DNA of 64,000 nucleotides from Promerops cafer (Eukaryota > Chordata > Aves > Passeriformes > Nectariniidae), in the NCBI GenBank assembly GCA_013398275.1, contig VZSE01015514.1, forward strand, positions 1,693,531-1,757,530, read 5' to 3'. The position numbers and the translations under genes were made by a program. Shown here piece after piece: positions 1 through 11,192 of the stretch (positions are counted from its first letter, which is position 1; each line of letters starts with the position of its first letter). The notes below the pieces were generated by a model. The model saw only the letters and a program-made list of their open reading frames with translations, had not been told where the DNA came from and did no database searches.

Positions 1-913
1 TGCTGAAGAGTGCTATGGCAGTGACTATTAAATGACTTGAATGATAGGAGAAAAGTCACAAATTTACTATTTGTCTGTGTACTTAGGCAGGGAGCTATTG
101 TGGAACTGCAATGTTCCAGTTGTATGGGTGACTGTACAGGGGAAGAAGGCTGTGCAAAAACTTAGCTAGGAAATCTAAAACATCTGTAAAATCCATTAAT
201 TACAGATCACATAACTTGAATGGACATCCCAGAGGAATTGGTACACAGCACACATGATAGAAGTTATCAGAATATTTTAAAATTGAGTGTAGTTAGTGAT
301 TATAGCTTTAATGAGGTTTTACATTATAAATACTCTGCACATTATATCTTTGACTATTTCATCTACCTCCTTCCTTTTTTATAAAAAATATGTATATTAA
401 CCATTTTGACCTTTTTTTTTCCCTCCTCGTGTTGAAGTGTTTCTGAGAATGCCTCACTTCAGAAGCCTATTGGTGATGCTGGTTACATTCCTTCCAGAGA
501 CATAACACACAGAACATGCAGGATACAAGCACTTTACTGAGCTATATGCAATCTCAACAAAATGACTAGATTTTTCATCTGTGATCAAAATGGCCTAATT
601 AAACATGTCAGCAATCACAAGGGGTTTAAATGGCTAGTAAAACAGCTTTATGCTCGCTTCCAGTAATTTAGTTGGAATAATTATTTGTCTGATCAGTGGA
701 ATGGACCCATGGAGGGAAAGTAAATGTCAAGTGTTGTTCTACTTTTTCCATATATTTCCACAGTCAAAGTATGCTGCATTTTAAAAAACATCTTTGGCTC
801 TATCACAATAAGAAGGCAGATGGCAGTTGGTCCATGTTAACTTGAGAGGGGAGCAGCAGAGGTCAGATTTCAATGACTAAAGATCTTCCTTTCTGAGTAA
901 AAAGAAAAAAAAA
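1..913. other. AT-rich DNA, no gene recognised
   Basis: No frame of useful length and no repeat family that I recognise. There are short T and A runs (around 410-420 and 781-787) but no splice-bounded coding pattern. It reads as ordinary intergenic or intronic DNA. Confidence 0.6.
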
Positions 914-916
914 AGA

Positions 917-1035
917 AGGGAGGGAGGGAGGAAGGCAGGAAGGCAGGAAGGCAGGAAGGCAGGAAGGCAGGAAGGCAGGAAGGCAGGAAGGCAGGAAGGA
1001 AGGAAGGAAGGAAGGAAGGAAGGAAGGAAGGAAGG
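917..1035. repeat. Compound GGAA/GGCA microsatellite
   Basis: A GGGA start (917-930) leads into an 8-bp unit AGGCAGGA repeated in tandem to about 996, then a pure AGGA tetramer run to 1035. The strand is entirely purine except for the C in each AGGC. The minus-strand open frame across it (863-1069), a run of Leu-Pro-Ser/Ala-Phe, is only the translation of the repeat and is not a gene. Confidence 0.95.
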
Positions 1036-1106
1036 ACCAGCTAGCTATTATTTTAAAACAGGCTTTCAAAGTGATGCTAATGCTTGTTTTGCTGGCAATG
1101 GCAAAT

Positions 1107-1126
1107 AAAAAAAAAAAAAAAAAAAA
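1107..1126. repeat. A20 homopolymer
   Basis: Twenty consecutive A bases, overlapping an AATAAA (1104-1109). It could be the tail of a retrocopy, but no recognisable transcript sequence precedes it and I see no target-site duplication. It is treated as a simple repeat. Confidence 0.8.
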
Positions 1127-3022
1127 GTGAAGATGCTTGTACTATGGGAACCATGACATTCAAATTAACTTTGGCATTGTTCCTGACAGATTTTCTAAAG
1201 AATTGTATAAGAGAGAGGAGAAAATAGATTTTTTGATTACAGTTTCAAACAAATGTTTAGAAAAACGGTTCACATAGAAGCTCACTAAGAGCCTGTTCAT
1301 GAAAGTCATCATTTTATGTCATGAAAAGAGAAACAGTTATGCACTTCTTTTTGTTCTCTCACTATGGATACTTTTCTTTCGAGCAGTAGGAGATATCTCT
1401 TTTTCTATCCCGAATGACTTCTGAGTTTCCACTATATATTGGTTGCACATTGCTTTTACAGACATGATTGTCTTTCCTGGGGAGCTTAGTCATAGTAGTT
1501 GAACCTGAACTGGGGGAATGTGTGGATCTGTACAGTTCAGTTGCAATTACTGAAATTGTTGAAGTTGCTGAAATTCCTACAGGACAAGCCCTTTCTGATG
1601 CAAGGTGTATGGTCTGTTCATTTACTAATGGTGCCAAATCTCCCATCCATAGTAGCTGTTGTACTCTGTGTCATTCATTAATGATACAGGTTTTTTTTTA
1701 CATTAGACAAAGAAAAGTTAACTCTGTGCTTATTTACATATATATGCATGTGTGTCTGACAAAGTCCTTTCCAGTCTTACTATTTTCCTTTCTTTGTTGA
1801 TAGTTCTGCATTTACACTATGCTTGGTAATTGTTACAATCATTTCAGGACTGAGATGCACAAATGTGCTTTTTTCTAAGTGAAGGAGTGGGACATATGAT
1901 CAGTTTGTTTTTTATTTAATTTTTTTTTTTTCCAATGGTGTATTTGAGTAACAAACTTGTCTTGCTACATAGTGCAATACAGCAATAGTCTGGAATTTTC
2001 TCTATGGCTGATATGAGGTAGCTATTAAAAGTATAACAGTGATAAAAACCCATTTTTCCCCCAGACTTCTTCCTAATCTTTGTACCAGCTAATATTTTCT
2101 TGCCTTGGCCTGTTGGTGTTCCCAGTGTGAACATCTTCCACAAATGGAACCAGGCATCCCACTGCCACTCAGTTTAATAGGAGAACAAAATGATCTACTC
2201 ATGACAGCAGTCATTCCTGGAAAAATGAAGCCAGCAGACATGGCTCCTTGGCTGGTACAACCTTGCAATTTCATCTCTTGTCAAGAGCTTACTGCACTGT
2301 GTCAGCTTTAGATTTGGACCTTAATAAGGTACAGAAACAGATATTCTCTTTACAGCTGCTCTCATTTAATTCCTGGAATGGCAGCAAATGTGCTGAATTT
2401 CATGTCCTTACTGAGTGGATTGCATATTAAGAAAGCTACTGAAGTTTCATAAAATGAGCACCTTGGTTTTGTCAGTTGCACACGAGTGTAATTCATGTAG
2501 GCTTTTTCATCTTTCTCTCTAAATGTGGAAAGGTCACTGAAATTAACCATTTTGATGTGAAATGCTGCTTTTTAATCTATCAACTTCTAGGGAAGGCTGA
2601 ACGCCACTTTTCGTATTCCACAAGGCACAACACAGCTGTCATATCTTATGCAGTAACACCCCTTTCCTTGCTTTTTACAAAAATGATCAGAATATCTTGG
2701 AAGGAGTTTAGTGGTTTTCATTTTGCTTTTTTTTGTCTTTTTAATATTATATAATTTGACACACTACTGAATCTCATGCAGAGGTTTAGGAATTCATTGT
2801 CCTTGAAAAATCATGCCCTATGTAGGCCATGCACGTGTATTGCTTTGACTTTGTTGACTCTGGATGGGAAACAATGAATAAAAACTTCAACTTGCTGTTA
2901 CATGAATGATTCATCCACTTGAAATGTGGGAGCCTTCTTTCACAAGGCAGGAAGGAGTCAAGGCAAGATGGCAGGCAAAAAAACTAGAGACAATTGTCTG
3001 ATCTTCTTAATTCAGAGGGATA
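1127..3022. other. No gene recognised
   Basis: Two opposed open frames overlap at 1362-1800 (94 codons minus, 110 codons plus) and others lie at 2089-2754. None has a recognisable domain or signal peptide, and the frames contradict one another on the two strands. I treat them as chance frames. The stretch is otherwise AT-rich and without structure I can name. Confidence 0.5.
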
Positions 3023-3026
3023 GCCC

Positions 3027-3591
3027 TGTTGTATTGTGTTTGTTTATCCCCTAAAAGTTTAAAAATGGTTTGTCTCCTTTGTTATTTGTACCCACCCCTT
3101 TCCCTGTCAATTACTGTAACCCCGCCCTTTATTCCCGAATGTTCCCTTTCAATCATTGTAGCCCTTCCCTCTTCGACCTGTCCATAAGTGTAACCCCTCC
3201 CCCTTTTCCAGAATGTTCCCCGTTCCTCGGTTCCCCATTGGTGAATGTAACCCCTTCCTCCTCCCATCGATTCCCCATTGGATGAACTCCTCCTCTCTCT
3301 CCTCCCATGAATGTGTCCTATTGGTTTGTGACTTGTATCCACCCCCTGATTCCACCCCCCTTTTTAAACCCTTGCACGGAGGTCTTCGGGGCTGTTCTGG
3401 TCCCGGAGCCCTCCTGGCAGGATCCCTTCACCCTTGTCCTTCCAATAAACCCTGACCAGGAACCTCAAACCAGCAGCCTCCTCGCCTCCTTTACCTCTTC
3501 TCGGACTGTGATTGCTGTTGCGTACCTGACCCACAGTAGGACTGACAGTCTGCGGCTCTCCCAGCTGTCAGTCCCCACACCTTGACATGCA
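3027..3591 (+). mobile_element. Solo LTR of an endogenous retrovirus
   Basis: The block is C-rich and far more GC-rich than its flanks. It begins TGTTG and can be closed at TGCA (3591), giving TG...CA ends with the 4-bp direct repeat GCCC on both sides (3023-3026, 3592-3595). A TATA-like TTTTTAAA (about 3360-3367) is followed about 80 bp later by AATAAA (3444-3449) and a GC-rich U5-like tail, so transcription would run on the plus strand. No gag, pol or env remnant lies next to it, so it looks like a solo LTR left by recombination. A 4-bp duplication would suit an ERV1-type element. The 3' edge is uncertain: a longer direct repeat TAGCCCT (3021-3027 and 3646-3652) would move it to about 3645. 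The open frames here (3070-3585) are not genes. Confidence 0.7.
3444..3449 (+). terminator. LTR polyadenylation signal
   Basis: An exact AATAAA about 80 bp downstream of the TATA-like box of the LTR, at the position expected for the R-region poly(A) signal. Its use is inferred from position only. Confidence 0.6.
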
Positions 3592-3595
3592 GCCC

Positions 3596-4472
3596 GCGTG
3601 ATCCAACACTCTGTGTGGCTAGCCGGGAAGCAGGCTGTCGCAAGTTAGCCCTGCACTCACTCTGTGAAGTGCTGATGAGGCAGTGGATGGCACTTAGGAG
3701 AACTAGATGATGATGCAGATAGTTTTTGAAGAACTTTGCAAAAGAAGAGCTGCACTATTTCCATGCACTAACTACGTACCTGGAAGTTACAGCGAGAGGC
3801 ATTTGCTGACTCCAGAAAACTCAATGTTTGTGTCTGCGGATGCTCCTTTTAGGATGCTAAAAGGTAACTTTTAAGATGTATTCTAATGGGATTTAGTTAT
3901 CTCTTAAACTAACACTAAAGATTTTACCATAGGATGTTTTTCAGAGGATAGGGGAAGACTTTCTGTTTTTTTGAGTTGGATGCAGCAGTGACTTTCCGTA
4001 GGTGACTTTTACGAAGGTGATTTTGCATTTGTAGGTAGAAGCCTGTTGTTTTTGTGAGTGAAAGCTTTAAGGTAAGCCTGCAAATGGTATGTGAAAGGAC
4101 TGTCTAATATATAATTAGTAAAAGGATACTTGTCCCATGTGAGATTTTAATTTCCCAAGAATTTCATAGAAACACTACAAAAATACAGTGCATATGGATA
4201 ATCATATATCACTGTGTATCCAGAAAGGCTCACTTGAAAAGACTTTTTTTCTCAAAAATGTACATAGTTTTTAACAATTCTAGTAATCCGTAGAACTCAA
4301 AACCTTTGTGCATGCATCTGACTAGAAATAATTTCATTTGGTATATTTGATGTCAAAAAATGTTTTGCCAGGGAGAGTTTCTGTTAACTTCCTCCATTTT
4401 TGAAGTAAATTCACACACAACTTGTTAGATGAATCTCCTTATACAGTGTTTGCTCTTCTCTCACCTTCTACC
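3596..4472. other. No gene recognised
   Basis: The first 60 bp are still GC-rich and might belong to the LTR at 3027. The rest is AT-rich with no frame or repeat that I recognise. Confidence 0.5.
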
Positions 4473-4550
4473 AAAGAAAAGAAAAGAAAAAAGAGAAGTG
4501 AAGAGAGAAGAGAAGAGAAAAGAGAAGGGAAGGGAAGGGAAAAGAAAAGG
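4473..4550. repeat. Polypurine GAAAA/GAGAA/GGGAA tract
   Basis: Almost eighty bases of pure A and G with an irregular 5-bp rhythm that drifts from AAAAG through AGAAG to GGGAA. The frames over it on both strands (Lys/Glu/Arg-rich plus, Phe/Ser/Leu-rich minus) are low-complexity translations. Confidence 0.9.
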
Positions 4551-4553
4551 CAA

Positions 4554-7500
4554 TTGATCTGTAAATGCAGTTGCAAATCATCCTGTGTTTCCTTTACATG
4601 TATGTACATGCAGAAACTTGCATATAATGAACAGGTATTTCTTAAAGATGCATAGTCATTCTCAATTTTTGTTCCTCTACTGACTAGCAATGATTTATCA
4701 TTCTCCCAGACCTGTTAACTCTATTTTCCGCTTGACTAACAGCCTTGCAGTAATATAAATATTGCAAGACTGCTTCTGCATAACTACCAAACTTTTGAAT
4801 GAACAGATTTTGACAAGAACTCCTTAATTGCCCAGGACTAAATGGTAGACTGGTAATCTTTACTCAAATTTTATTCTAGTGGTTCCCAAGGAAGTTTGTA
4901 CATGAAAACCTTTGTTTCTCTGCTTAGAATGAATACAAAACTGGGCAAAGTTTCCTAATATTCCAAAGTGGTGGAATACCAGAGATGGCACTCTAATACC
5001 AGGGGATTGCATAGATGTCCTTTGCACATATTTAGACATGAGTAGAGGCTTGAGGGTTTTTATTTGTTTCTTTCTTTCTTGGGCTCTTGTGCCATACTAC
5101 TGTAAAATTTATAGTTGCAGTTTAGGAGATTCTTGGTCCTCTCACTTCTTTTCTTACCGTTGTAAAAGCCATTGGCATGTAAAGATAAAGATTATGATAC
5201 GGAGACAGGCATGTTCCTTCCATTGGCAGAAGAAGGGTGTATTTTCACAGGAAATTGTTTTTCAGAAATGGTGCTGTAGTTCTTTGACTCAGACATGAAG
5301 CATAGACAATAACATTATAATGTTTATATTGGTATGTTGCAAAAACACTGACATTTAAAAGTAATTTCTTTTAGCAAAATATAAGGGAATATGTATTGCA
5401 TAGTAGTTTCCCTGAAATGTGAAGAATATTAAGTACAATTTCATGGACGATATTTAGATCTTTGGTTACACAGATTATTCTATCTAAGATAGACATAGGT
5501 AAAGTAATATCTGTTCTTTCCTTTCCTATGTCCTCCTATTTTTCTCTGCACTACACTAGAGACAATATCCTTGCAATATTTTTGGCTTTTCTGTCTTTAA
5601 CCTTTATCTCAGTTTCATTTCTCTGAAATAAACTGATTTTAAGAAAAAACAAACCATAACAGAGCCCTCTGTCAAGAGAATGGTGAAACTGATATGATGG
5701 ACCAGCTGCCAGCAGTGTTGTGGAGAGATAGCCAGGGTGATAATAGTTTAACACAGATTTGCTGTAACCACAGTCCAGGCAACCGTGCCCTTGGGCAGGA
5801 TTATCCATTTAGTTTAAAGTGGCTGGAAGGTAGCTTTCCAGAGATACTTCAGCAGCATTACTCTTGCTGTGAGGCCCTTTGCTCCCCAGTGGCGTCATCT
5901 GCTTCCTAAATGTCAGTGCAGTGTTTGACTGCTGCCTGTACTTTGATTTTGTACAGCATTACTCTATAAAAGCTAAAGGTTACTGTTCTACTGGTGGAAA
6001 GTGTGAGAATGATTTGCAAGAGCAAAGCTAAAATAATAAAAGGAAAGAACTCAATACATCAGGGCATGCCATGAGACATGCTGGTGTAAAATTAATCAAA
6101 AAAGCCATTCCAGCCTCTGCTCCCTCTCTCCACCAACTTAAATGTTGGGAAAAATAGAGGAAACAATAAAGAAACCATTTCTGTAGGAGACAGATGGCAT
6201 CTTAATTGTTTTGAAGATACAATTAAACATTCTTATGGCAGGATACCACTTTCTGCAACTCTTCCAAGTCTTATAGTTAAATTACTGAGTATTAGGTTTG
6301 TGTAGATAGTTAAAGATTTTGGGGTGTGTGTGTGAGTGTTTGTTTATTAGAATGAATCCTTTAGCTTATTGCACAGGAAATGCAAGTCCTTTATATCTGG
6401 TCAACTAGCTATTTATAGGACTGAACAGCAAACTTAATTGCAAAAAATTTGCTGAGGCACTGAAAACAGTTTTAATAGTAATTTTAGTGCATGCATGTCT
6501 GATTATGGAACAAGCAACCATATGGAATAATAGCTGTAGGGGTCTGCAAGAGAAATGATGATACATATCTGAAGTTTTCTTTTAAGCTTTTTCAGCTCAT
6601 TTAAGCTGCAATTCCTTGAGGAGTTGAGAACTAGAGCAGGGATGTCTGGTATAGAACTGAGGCAAAGCTGCTGGAGGCCTCAGAGAAGAACAGTTGTTCC
6701 ATGTGAAAAGTAGTCAAGTATCAATATTGAATATTCAAATTTCAATACTGGATGAACAGAAAGAAGTTGGCTTCCTTGCCTCTGGTCATCCATGTCAGTA
6801 GCATTTAAGATATTATACTAACTTGTACTAATATATCCATAAACACTGGCTTAAAAGCTTTTCTTGACAGCCATTTTTAAGCTCCATATTATTGAAAGAA
6901 AAATAAAAGAAATCCTTTAAATACTTGAGTTTAGAGCAATTTAATTGGCAGCTTCAAACACTAGATATTTTCTGTATATACTCTTGTAATTAAATATGCA
7001 AAGAGATTAAATAGCAATATCCTTTGAATTGCCCCGTTATATTCCACTGATTTAATTTGTATGCAAATGTTTATAGCATACAAAAGTACTATATCACCTT
7101 TCATTCTGTAAATGTATAAATGGATGTGGACTGTCAGGCATTGGGATCACTAATACAAGAAATTACGTATAAGCAACAATTTTTTTATTCCAAGTTCTCT
7201 ATTCTACTGATAATTTAGGTGGCATTTTTTTCAGGTAGTGTGTGCAGATTGTCCAACTGAGTTTCCTTCCACCGAGTCCCCCCACATACTGTAATGAATA
7301 CTTAATAAGGCAAATCATCCCGTGTCTGACAGGCTATGTGTGCTGTGGTAATCTGTGCAAGCCAGTTCCATGTTTCTCTTCTTTTGCTCATTTACCATTC
7401 TGTCTCAGTGGCTGAACAGAAACCTCCTCTATCACTGCAGCTTAAATGTAGCCAGTCGCTTTGACAATCTGACTAATGCTCAGGTACAACAAACATGAAG

Positions 7501-7735
7501 ATAAACATCTTCTGCCAAGGGGATCTTCATCAGCAGCTATTGTGCAGGGATGTGGGCTAAGCAGCAGCTGATTTCTCTGTTGCCCAGCACTCTGCACGAG
7601 CAGAATCATGCTTGTGACAGTTAATGCGTGCCCTATGACTTTTAATGCCATGTTAAAATCAGAGGCAAGACAGTTTAGACTAACAAATAGCTGATCATCA
7701 CAGTCTTCCCATAATTTAAGATGGTTTAACCCTTT
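4554..7735. other. AT-rich DNA, no gene recognised
   Basis: More than 3 kb with no supported gene or named repeat. A short interrupted GT run lies near 6325-6338. The frames at 5038-5298, 5551-5808 and 5694-5909 are short and overlap on opposite strands, and none shows a domain. Confidence 0.5.
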
Positions 7736-7740
7736 CCCTT
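7736..7740. repeat. Target-site duplication CCCTT (left copy)
   Basis: CCCTT lies immediately before the TGTCATGG end of the element and recurs immediately after its last base (9424-9428). An exact 5-bp duplication is the normal length for ERVL-type integration and fixes both element ends. Confidence 0.85.
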
Positions 7741-7786
7741 TGTCATGGTTTGGGACTGGCCCAATGCCAGTGCCCAAACCATGACA
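7741..7786. repeat. Hairpin at the LTR left end
   Basis: Bases 7741-7760 pair with 7766-7786 around the loop CCAAT, with one unpaired extra C on the right arm. The LTR therefore begins with a nearly perfect 20-bp stem. The same sequence, inverted and lightly eroded, closes the element at 9379-9423. Confidence 0.9.
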
Positions 7787-9285
7787 TTCTTGGTTCCCCT
7801 GACCGGGAAATTGACCTATGGGCAAGTGATAAGCTGAAAACTGTGAGATGGGATCATAGAGGAATAAGAGCAAAGCATGTATTAAGTTATAGAGTTAAGG
7901 TAGATTGATACTGAAGATCCAGGGGTGGAGGTTTTGTGTAATTATTGTTTTAAGTAGAAATGTGTTGAATGTGATATTAATAGTAATGTTTGGAAATTGT
8001 GTCTTCAGAGGTGAAGGGGTGGAATGTCTCCGTTTGGGAGGAAGTGAGTTTTTTTGGGAAGTTTTAGTTAAACCAATCAGTGGTCAGATTCGAATATTGA
8101 CACCTGGTGTGACCACTGAAGACGTGAGTCACCTCTGAAGACACACGGGGTTAAAAGCAGAGATTTCCCAGAGTTCGCTCTCTTTCGCCCCTGGTAGCCC
8201 AGGGAGCGGCACCGTCTCTGCCCCGCCCGGCCACATGGCTGGGTGGGGGAGGGAGCCATGGAGGCCCAGGCTGAGGTAGGCCGGAGCCCCGGAGAGAGAG
8301 AGAGGGTGGAAGGGAATGGAACCGGGCCAGCTCCTGCAGGACCGAGGGGTGGAAAAAAACACCGAGGTATCTTTTGTTCCCCCCCCCCAACCCCAGAAGA
8401 GAGAGCGAGCGAGCCTGTGCCGGCAGAGGAGGCGGCAGGGGGGGGGTGATGCCCAGCATGTGGGAGTGCCACCGTGAGATCTCAGTGCCCTGAGGGCAGC
8501 GGAGCTCGGACTTTTAACCCTTTCCTGGGTGAAGGAAACTTTGTGAAACATTAGTCCTCCTGGCTGGTGGTTGGAGAGAGAAGAGAGACAGTCTGGGACC
8601 TGAGATGTTAAGAAGATGTGGAAAAGCTGAAGTGGGAGGAGATGATGGAGTGGCTTTTTTAGCTGGACTTTTCTTGTATAGCCATAGACTGAACCAAGCT
8701 ACCTGTAATACATGAGACTGCATTTGGGTGGATGCTATAGCCTGAGCTAAGAGACTGACCTGCTGTAATGATATTATATAAAGGAGTGAACAGAGGAAGA
8801 TGAAGAGGGCGTGGTGGTGCCTTCCATCTTCAGGGAGAAGAGCTCTGTTCTTGAGAAAACCCTCGGCCCCAGGGGATGAGAAAATGGGGGGGACTGTTGT
8901 CCCAAAAATGAGACACGGTTGTTTTTTTGGCACTTGGCAAAGCATCCTTGAAGAACCCTGAGCAGTTTCGGTCCATGGACGGTGGTGAGAGCACTGTACA
9001 TGGAAGGAGCATGTCACCATGGCAGAGTTTCTCCGGGCGGTGCCACATGTGACAAGGAAACATGGGGAGTTTCAACCCTGTTTCGTGGGGAGGACTGTGG
9101 TACAAGAGAGACTCCTCTCTTCCCTGATGGACTGAGAATTGATTACTTGAGCGTTAGTAACCTGATCGGGACTCCAAGATTGTTTGTCTCACTGTGCTTT
9201 GGTGAATTTGGGTGGGAGGAGGAGGAATGGTTTAAAAGGTGTTCATTCTGTTTTCCTGTGTGTTTCTGATTTTAGTTTGTAGTTT

Positions 9286-9291
9286 AATAAA
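9286..9291 (+). terminator. LTR polyadenylation signal
   Basis: AATAAA 55 bp after a TTTAAAA box and followed by a T-rich stretch, the usual order for the R region of an LTR. Position is the only evidence for function. Confidence 0.6.
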
Positions 9292-9423
9292 GTTTGTTAT
9301 TTTTCTTTTTTTTCTAAGTTTAAGCCCGCTCTGCTCTGTTCCTGGTCACATCTCACAGCAGTTAGTTAAAGAAAATACATTTTCATGGGGGCACTGGCAT
9401 TGGGCCAGTCCCAAACCATGACA

Positions 9424-9428
9424 CCCTT
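9424..9428. repeat. Target-site duplication CCCTT (right copy)
   Basis: Exact match to 7736-7740, directly abutting the ACA end of the LTR. Because the copies are identical, there is no sign of post-insertion decay at the junctions. Confidence 0.85.
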
Positions 9429-9980
9429 CCTTTTGAGTTGTAGACTTCCTAGAAATATCTTTGCAGCAGAAACAGTACCAGTACCAGGCTGACAGCTAAA
9501 GATGAAATGTAGTGTTTGATTTCTCCCAACATCTGATATTCTGTGCAAATGCCAGTATGTCTGTTTGAGTTCACTTCAGAATGTACATTCTCTTTCCCCC
9601 TTCCCCCACAGAATATGCAGGATGATATTTAAGAAAGCATAGTTCTGATATTAAATGAAGTACAGGTGATTAAGAGCAAACAGAATGTCAAGAAAAGGTT
9701 ATGAGTTAAAATGTTCCTCATTGTAATTCCAAATCTTTTCAGCGAACTCCTCCACCATCCTCTAATAAAAACAGTTTACTGCATAAAACATGGTTTCTGA
9801 AAATCTTTGTGCCAGTTCTTTCCTCGAAACAATAAAAGTATTTATTCTTGGTTTATCTGGAGCCTGCTATTAATTTTTTAGATAAATTAATATCATTTTA
9901 CCCTAGATCTTGAACATCAGCATCAGTCAGAGCAATAGTTGTCAGCTCAGTTTCTGTCAGCAGGCTGAAAATCTCTACTA
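9429..9980. other. Spacer between LTR and CR1
   Basis: AT-rich, no frame or repeat recognised. It separates the LTR from the minus-strand CR1. Confidence 0.5.
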
Positions 9981-11098
9981 GTCGTAGAATATCTTGGATT
10001 GGAAAGGACTCACAAGGATTGTGCAATTCAGCTTGTGGCCCTGCACAGGTCATCCACAAGAGTCACACCATGTCCCTAAGAGCATTGTCCAAATTCTTCT
10101 TGAATTTTGTCAGGCTTGGTGCTGTGACCACTTCTCTGGTGAGCCTGTTCTAGTGTCAAACCATCCTCTGGGAGAAGACTATTTTCCTAATGTTCACCTT
10201 AAATTTCCCCTAAAACAGCTTCATGCTGTTCCCTCAGGTCCTGTCACTGGTCACCACAGAGATCAGTGCCTGCCCCTCATCACCTCATGAGGAAGTTGTA
10301 ACTGCAGTGAGGTCTCCCTCAGCCTCCTCTTCTCCAGGCTGAACAGACCGAGTGCCCTCAGACACTCCTCATGCAGCTTCCCCTCAAGGTCCTGCACCAT
10401 TTTTGTTGCCCTCCTTCAGTTGCTCTCTAAGAGCTTAATGTAATTTTTATATTTTGGCACCCAAACCTGCCCCCAGCACTTGAGGTGAGGTCACCCAAGT
10501 GCAGAGCAGAACAGGTCAATCCCCTCCCTTGCCCTGCTGGTGATGCTGTGCCTGATGCCCCCCAGGACAGGGTTGGCCCTCCTGTCTGCCAGGGCACTGC
10601 TGACTCGTGTTCAACTTGCCATTGACCAGGATCCCCAGGTCCTTTTCCATGGCACTGCTCTCCAGCTTCTTGTTCTCCAGTCTGTCCATATATCCAGGGT
10701 TGCCCCATGTCAGGTGCAGAATCTGGCACTTTGTTAAACTACTTATGGCTGGTGATTGCCCATCTCTCTAATTTCTTGAGGTCTCTCTGTAGGGCTTCTC
10801 TGCCTTCAAGGGAGTCAACAGCTCTGCCCAAATTCGTATTTTTCACAAACTTTGCATTGTGACCAATTATTGTGCTTACCTTCAGCTGTTTTTCAATGAC
10901 TCCCAGAATAATCTTCTCTGCAATCTTACCAGAAACTGAAGTGAGACTGACACAGGCTTGTATTTTCCAGGGTCATTTTCCTTTTCTTGAAAACTTGGGC
11001 ATTTGCCAGCTTCCAGTCAACTGGGACCTGTCCATACTCCTAAACCCATTGAAAAATCATGTGATCACCTGGAACAGCCTTTCTAGTAGTTACAAAGG
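9981..11098 (-). mobile_element. CR1 retrotransposon, 5'-truncated, RT core deleted
   Basis: Read on the minus strand this is the 3' part of a CR1 element. From its 5' side it encodes a linker like DWKLAN, then KYKPVSLTSVSGKI, the entry to the reverse transcriptase domain. The frame jumps directly to AKFVKNTNLG, the degraded counterpart of the catalytic SKFADDTKLG box with both Asp lost. Roughly a hundred codons of palm and fingers between these two are missing; the join is near 10865-10880. The C-terminal thumb region follows, including LFSLEKRRLR, and the element ends at 9981 in the short CR1-type tail (GATATTCTACGA). Stops and frameshifts show it is long dead. The frames at 9994-10737 on the other strand are antisense shadows. 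Confidence 0.9.
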
Positions 11099-11168
11099 CA
11101 ATATGTAGAATGTAATCATTATTTTCTGAAGAGATTGTTTCTCAGATTTTCTTTTTGGTTTTGTTTAT

Positions 11169-11190
11169 TTTTTGTTTGTTTGTTTGTTTT
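11169..11190. repeat. (TTTG)n microsatellite
   Basis: About five TTTG units inside a longer T-rich stretch (11150-11192). Confidence 0.8.
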
Positions 11191-11192
11191 CT

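Larger units (their letters stand above)
7741..9423 (+). mobile_element. Long ERVL-type solo LTR with fold-back ends
   Basis: The element runs from TGTCATGG to CCATGACA and is flanked by exact CCCTT duplications. The first 35 bases (7741-7775) are the perfect reverse complement of the last 35 (9389-9423). The left end is also a hairpin in its own right (7741-7786). Orientation is set by a TTTAAAA box (9231-9237) followed by AATAAA (9286-9291), a T-rich run and a U5-like tail; a second TATATAAA lies at 8775-8782. The centre (8150-8520) is strongly GC-rich. There is no internal retroviral gene, so I read it as a solo LTR, though at 1,683 bp it is long for one and could hold a secondary insertion. 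From memory, similar TGTCATGGTTT termini are common in passerine genomes. The frames on both strands (7442-7873, 8077-9421) are not host genes. A DNA transposon is the alternative, but the poly(A) signal and TG...CA ends favour an LTR. Confidence 0.75.

Noticed and set aside
863..1069. Leu/Pro/Ser repeat protein
   Set aside because: Pure translation of the GGAA/GGCA microsatellite.
1104..1126. Poly(A) tail of a processed pseudogene
   Set aside because: No transcript-like sequence before it and no target-site duplication around it.
1362..1800. Overlapping 94- and 110-codon frames as a gene
   Set aside because: They lie on opposite strands, have no recognised domain and no supporting splice or promoter structure.
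8077..9105. Several 75-168 codon frames as host genes
   Set aside because: All fall inside the GC-rich LTR at 7741-9423, where stops are rare by composition.
7741..9423. DNA transposon with terminal inverted repeats
   Set aside because: TG...CA ends, a poly(A) signal in LTR order, a 5-bp duplication and no transposase favour a solo LTR, though the long inverted ends keep the alternative alive.
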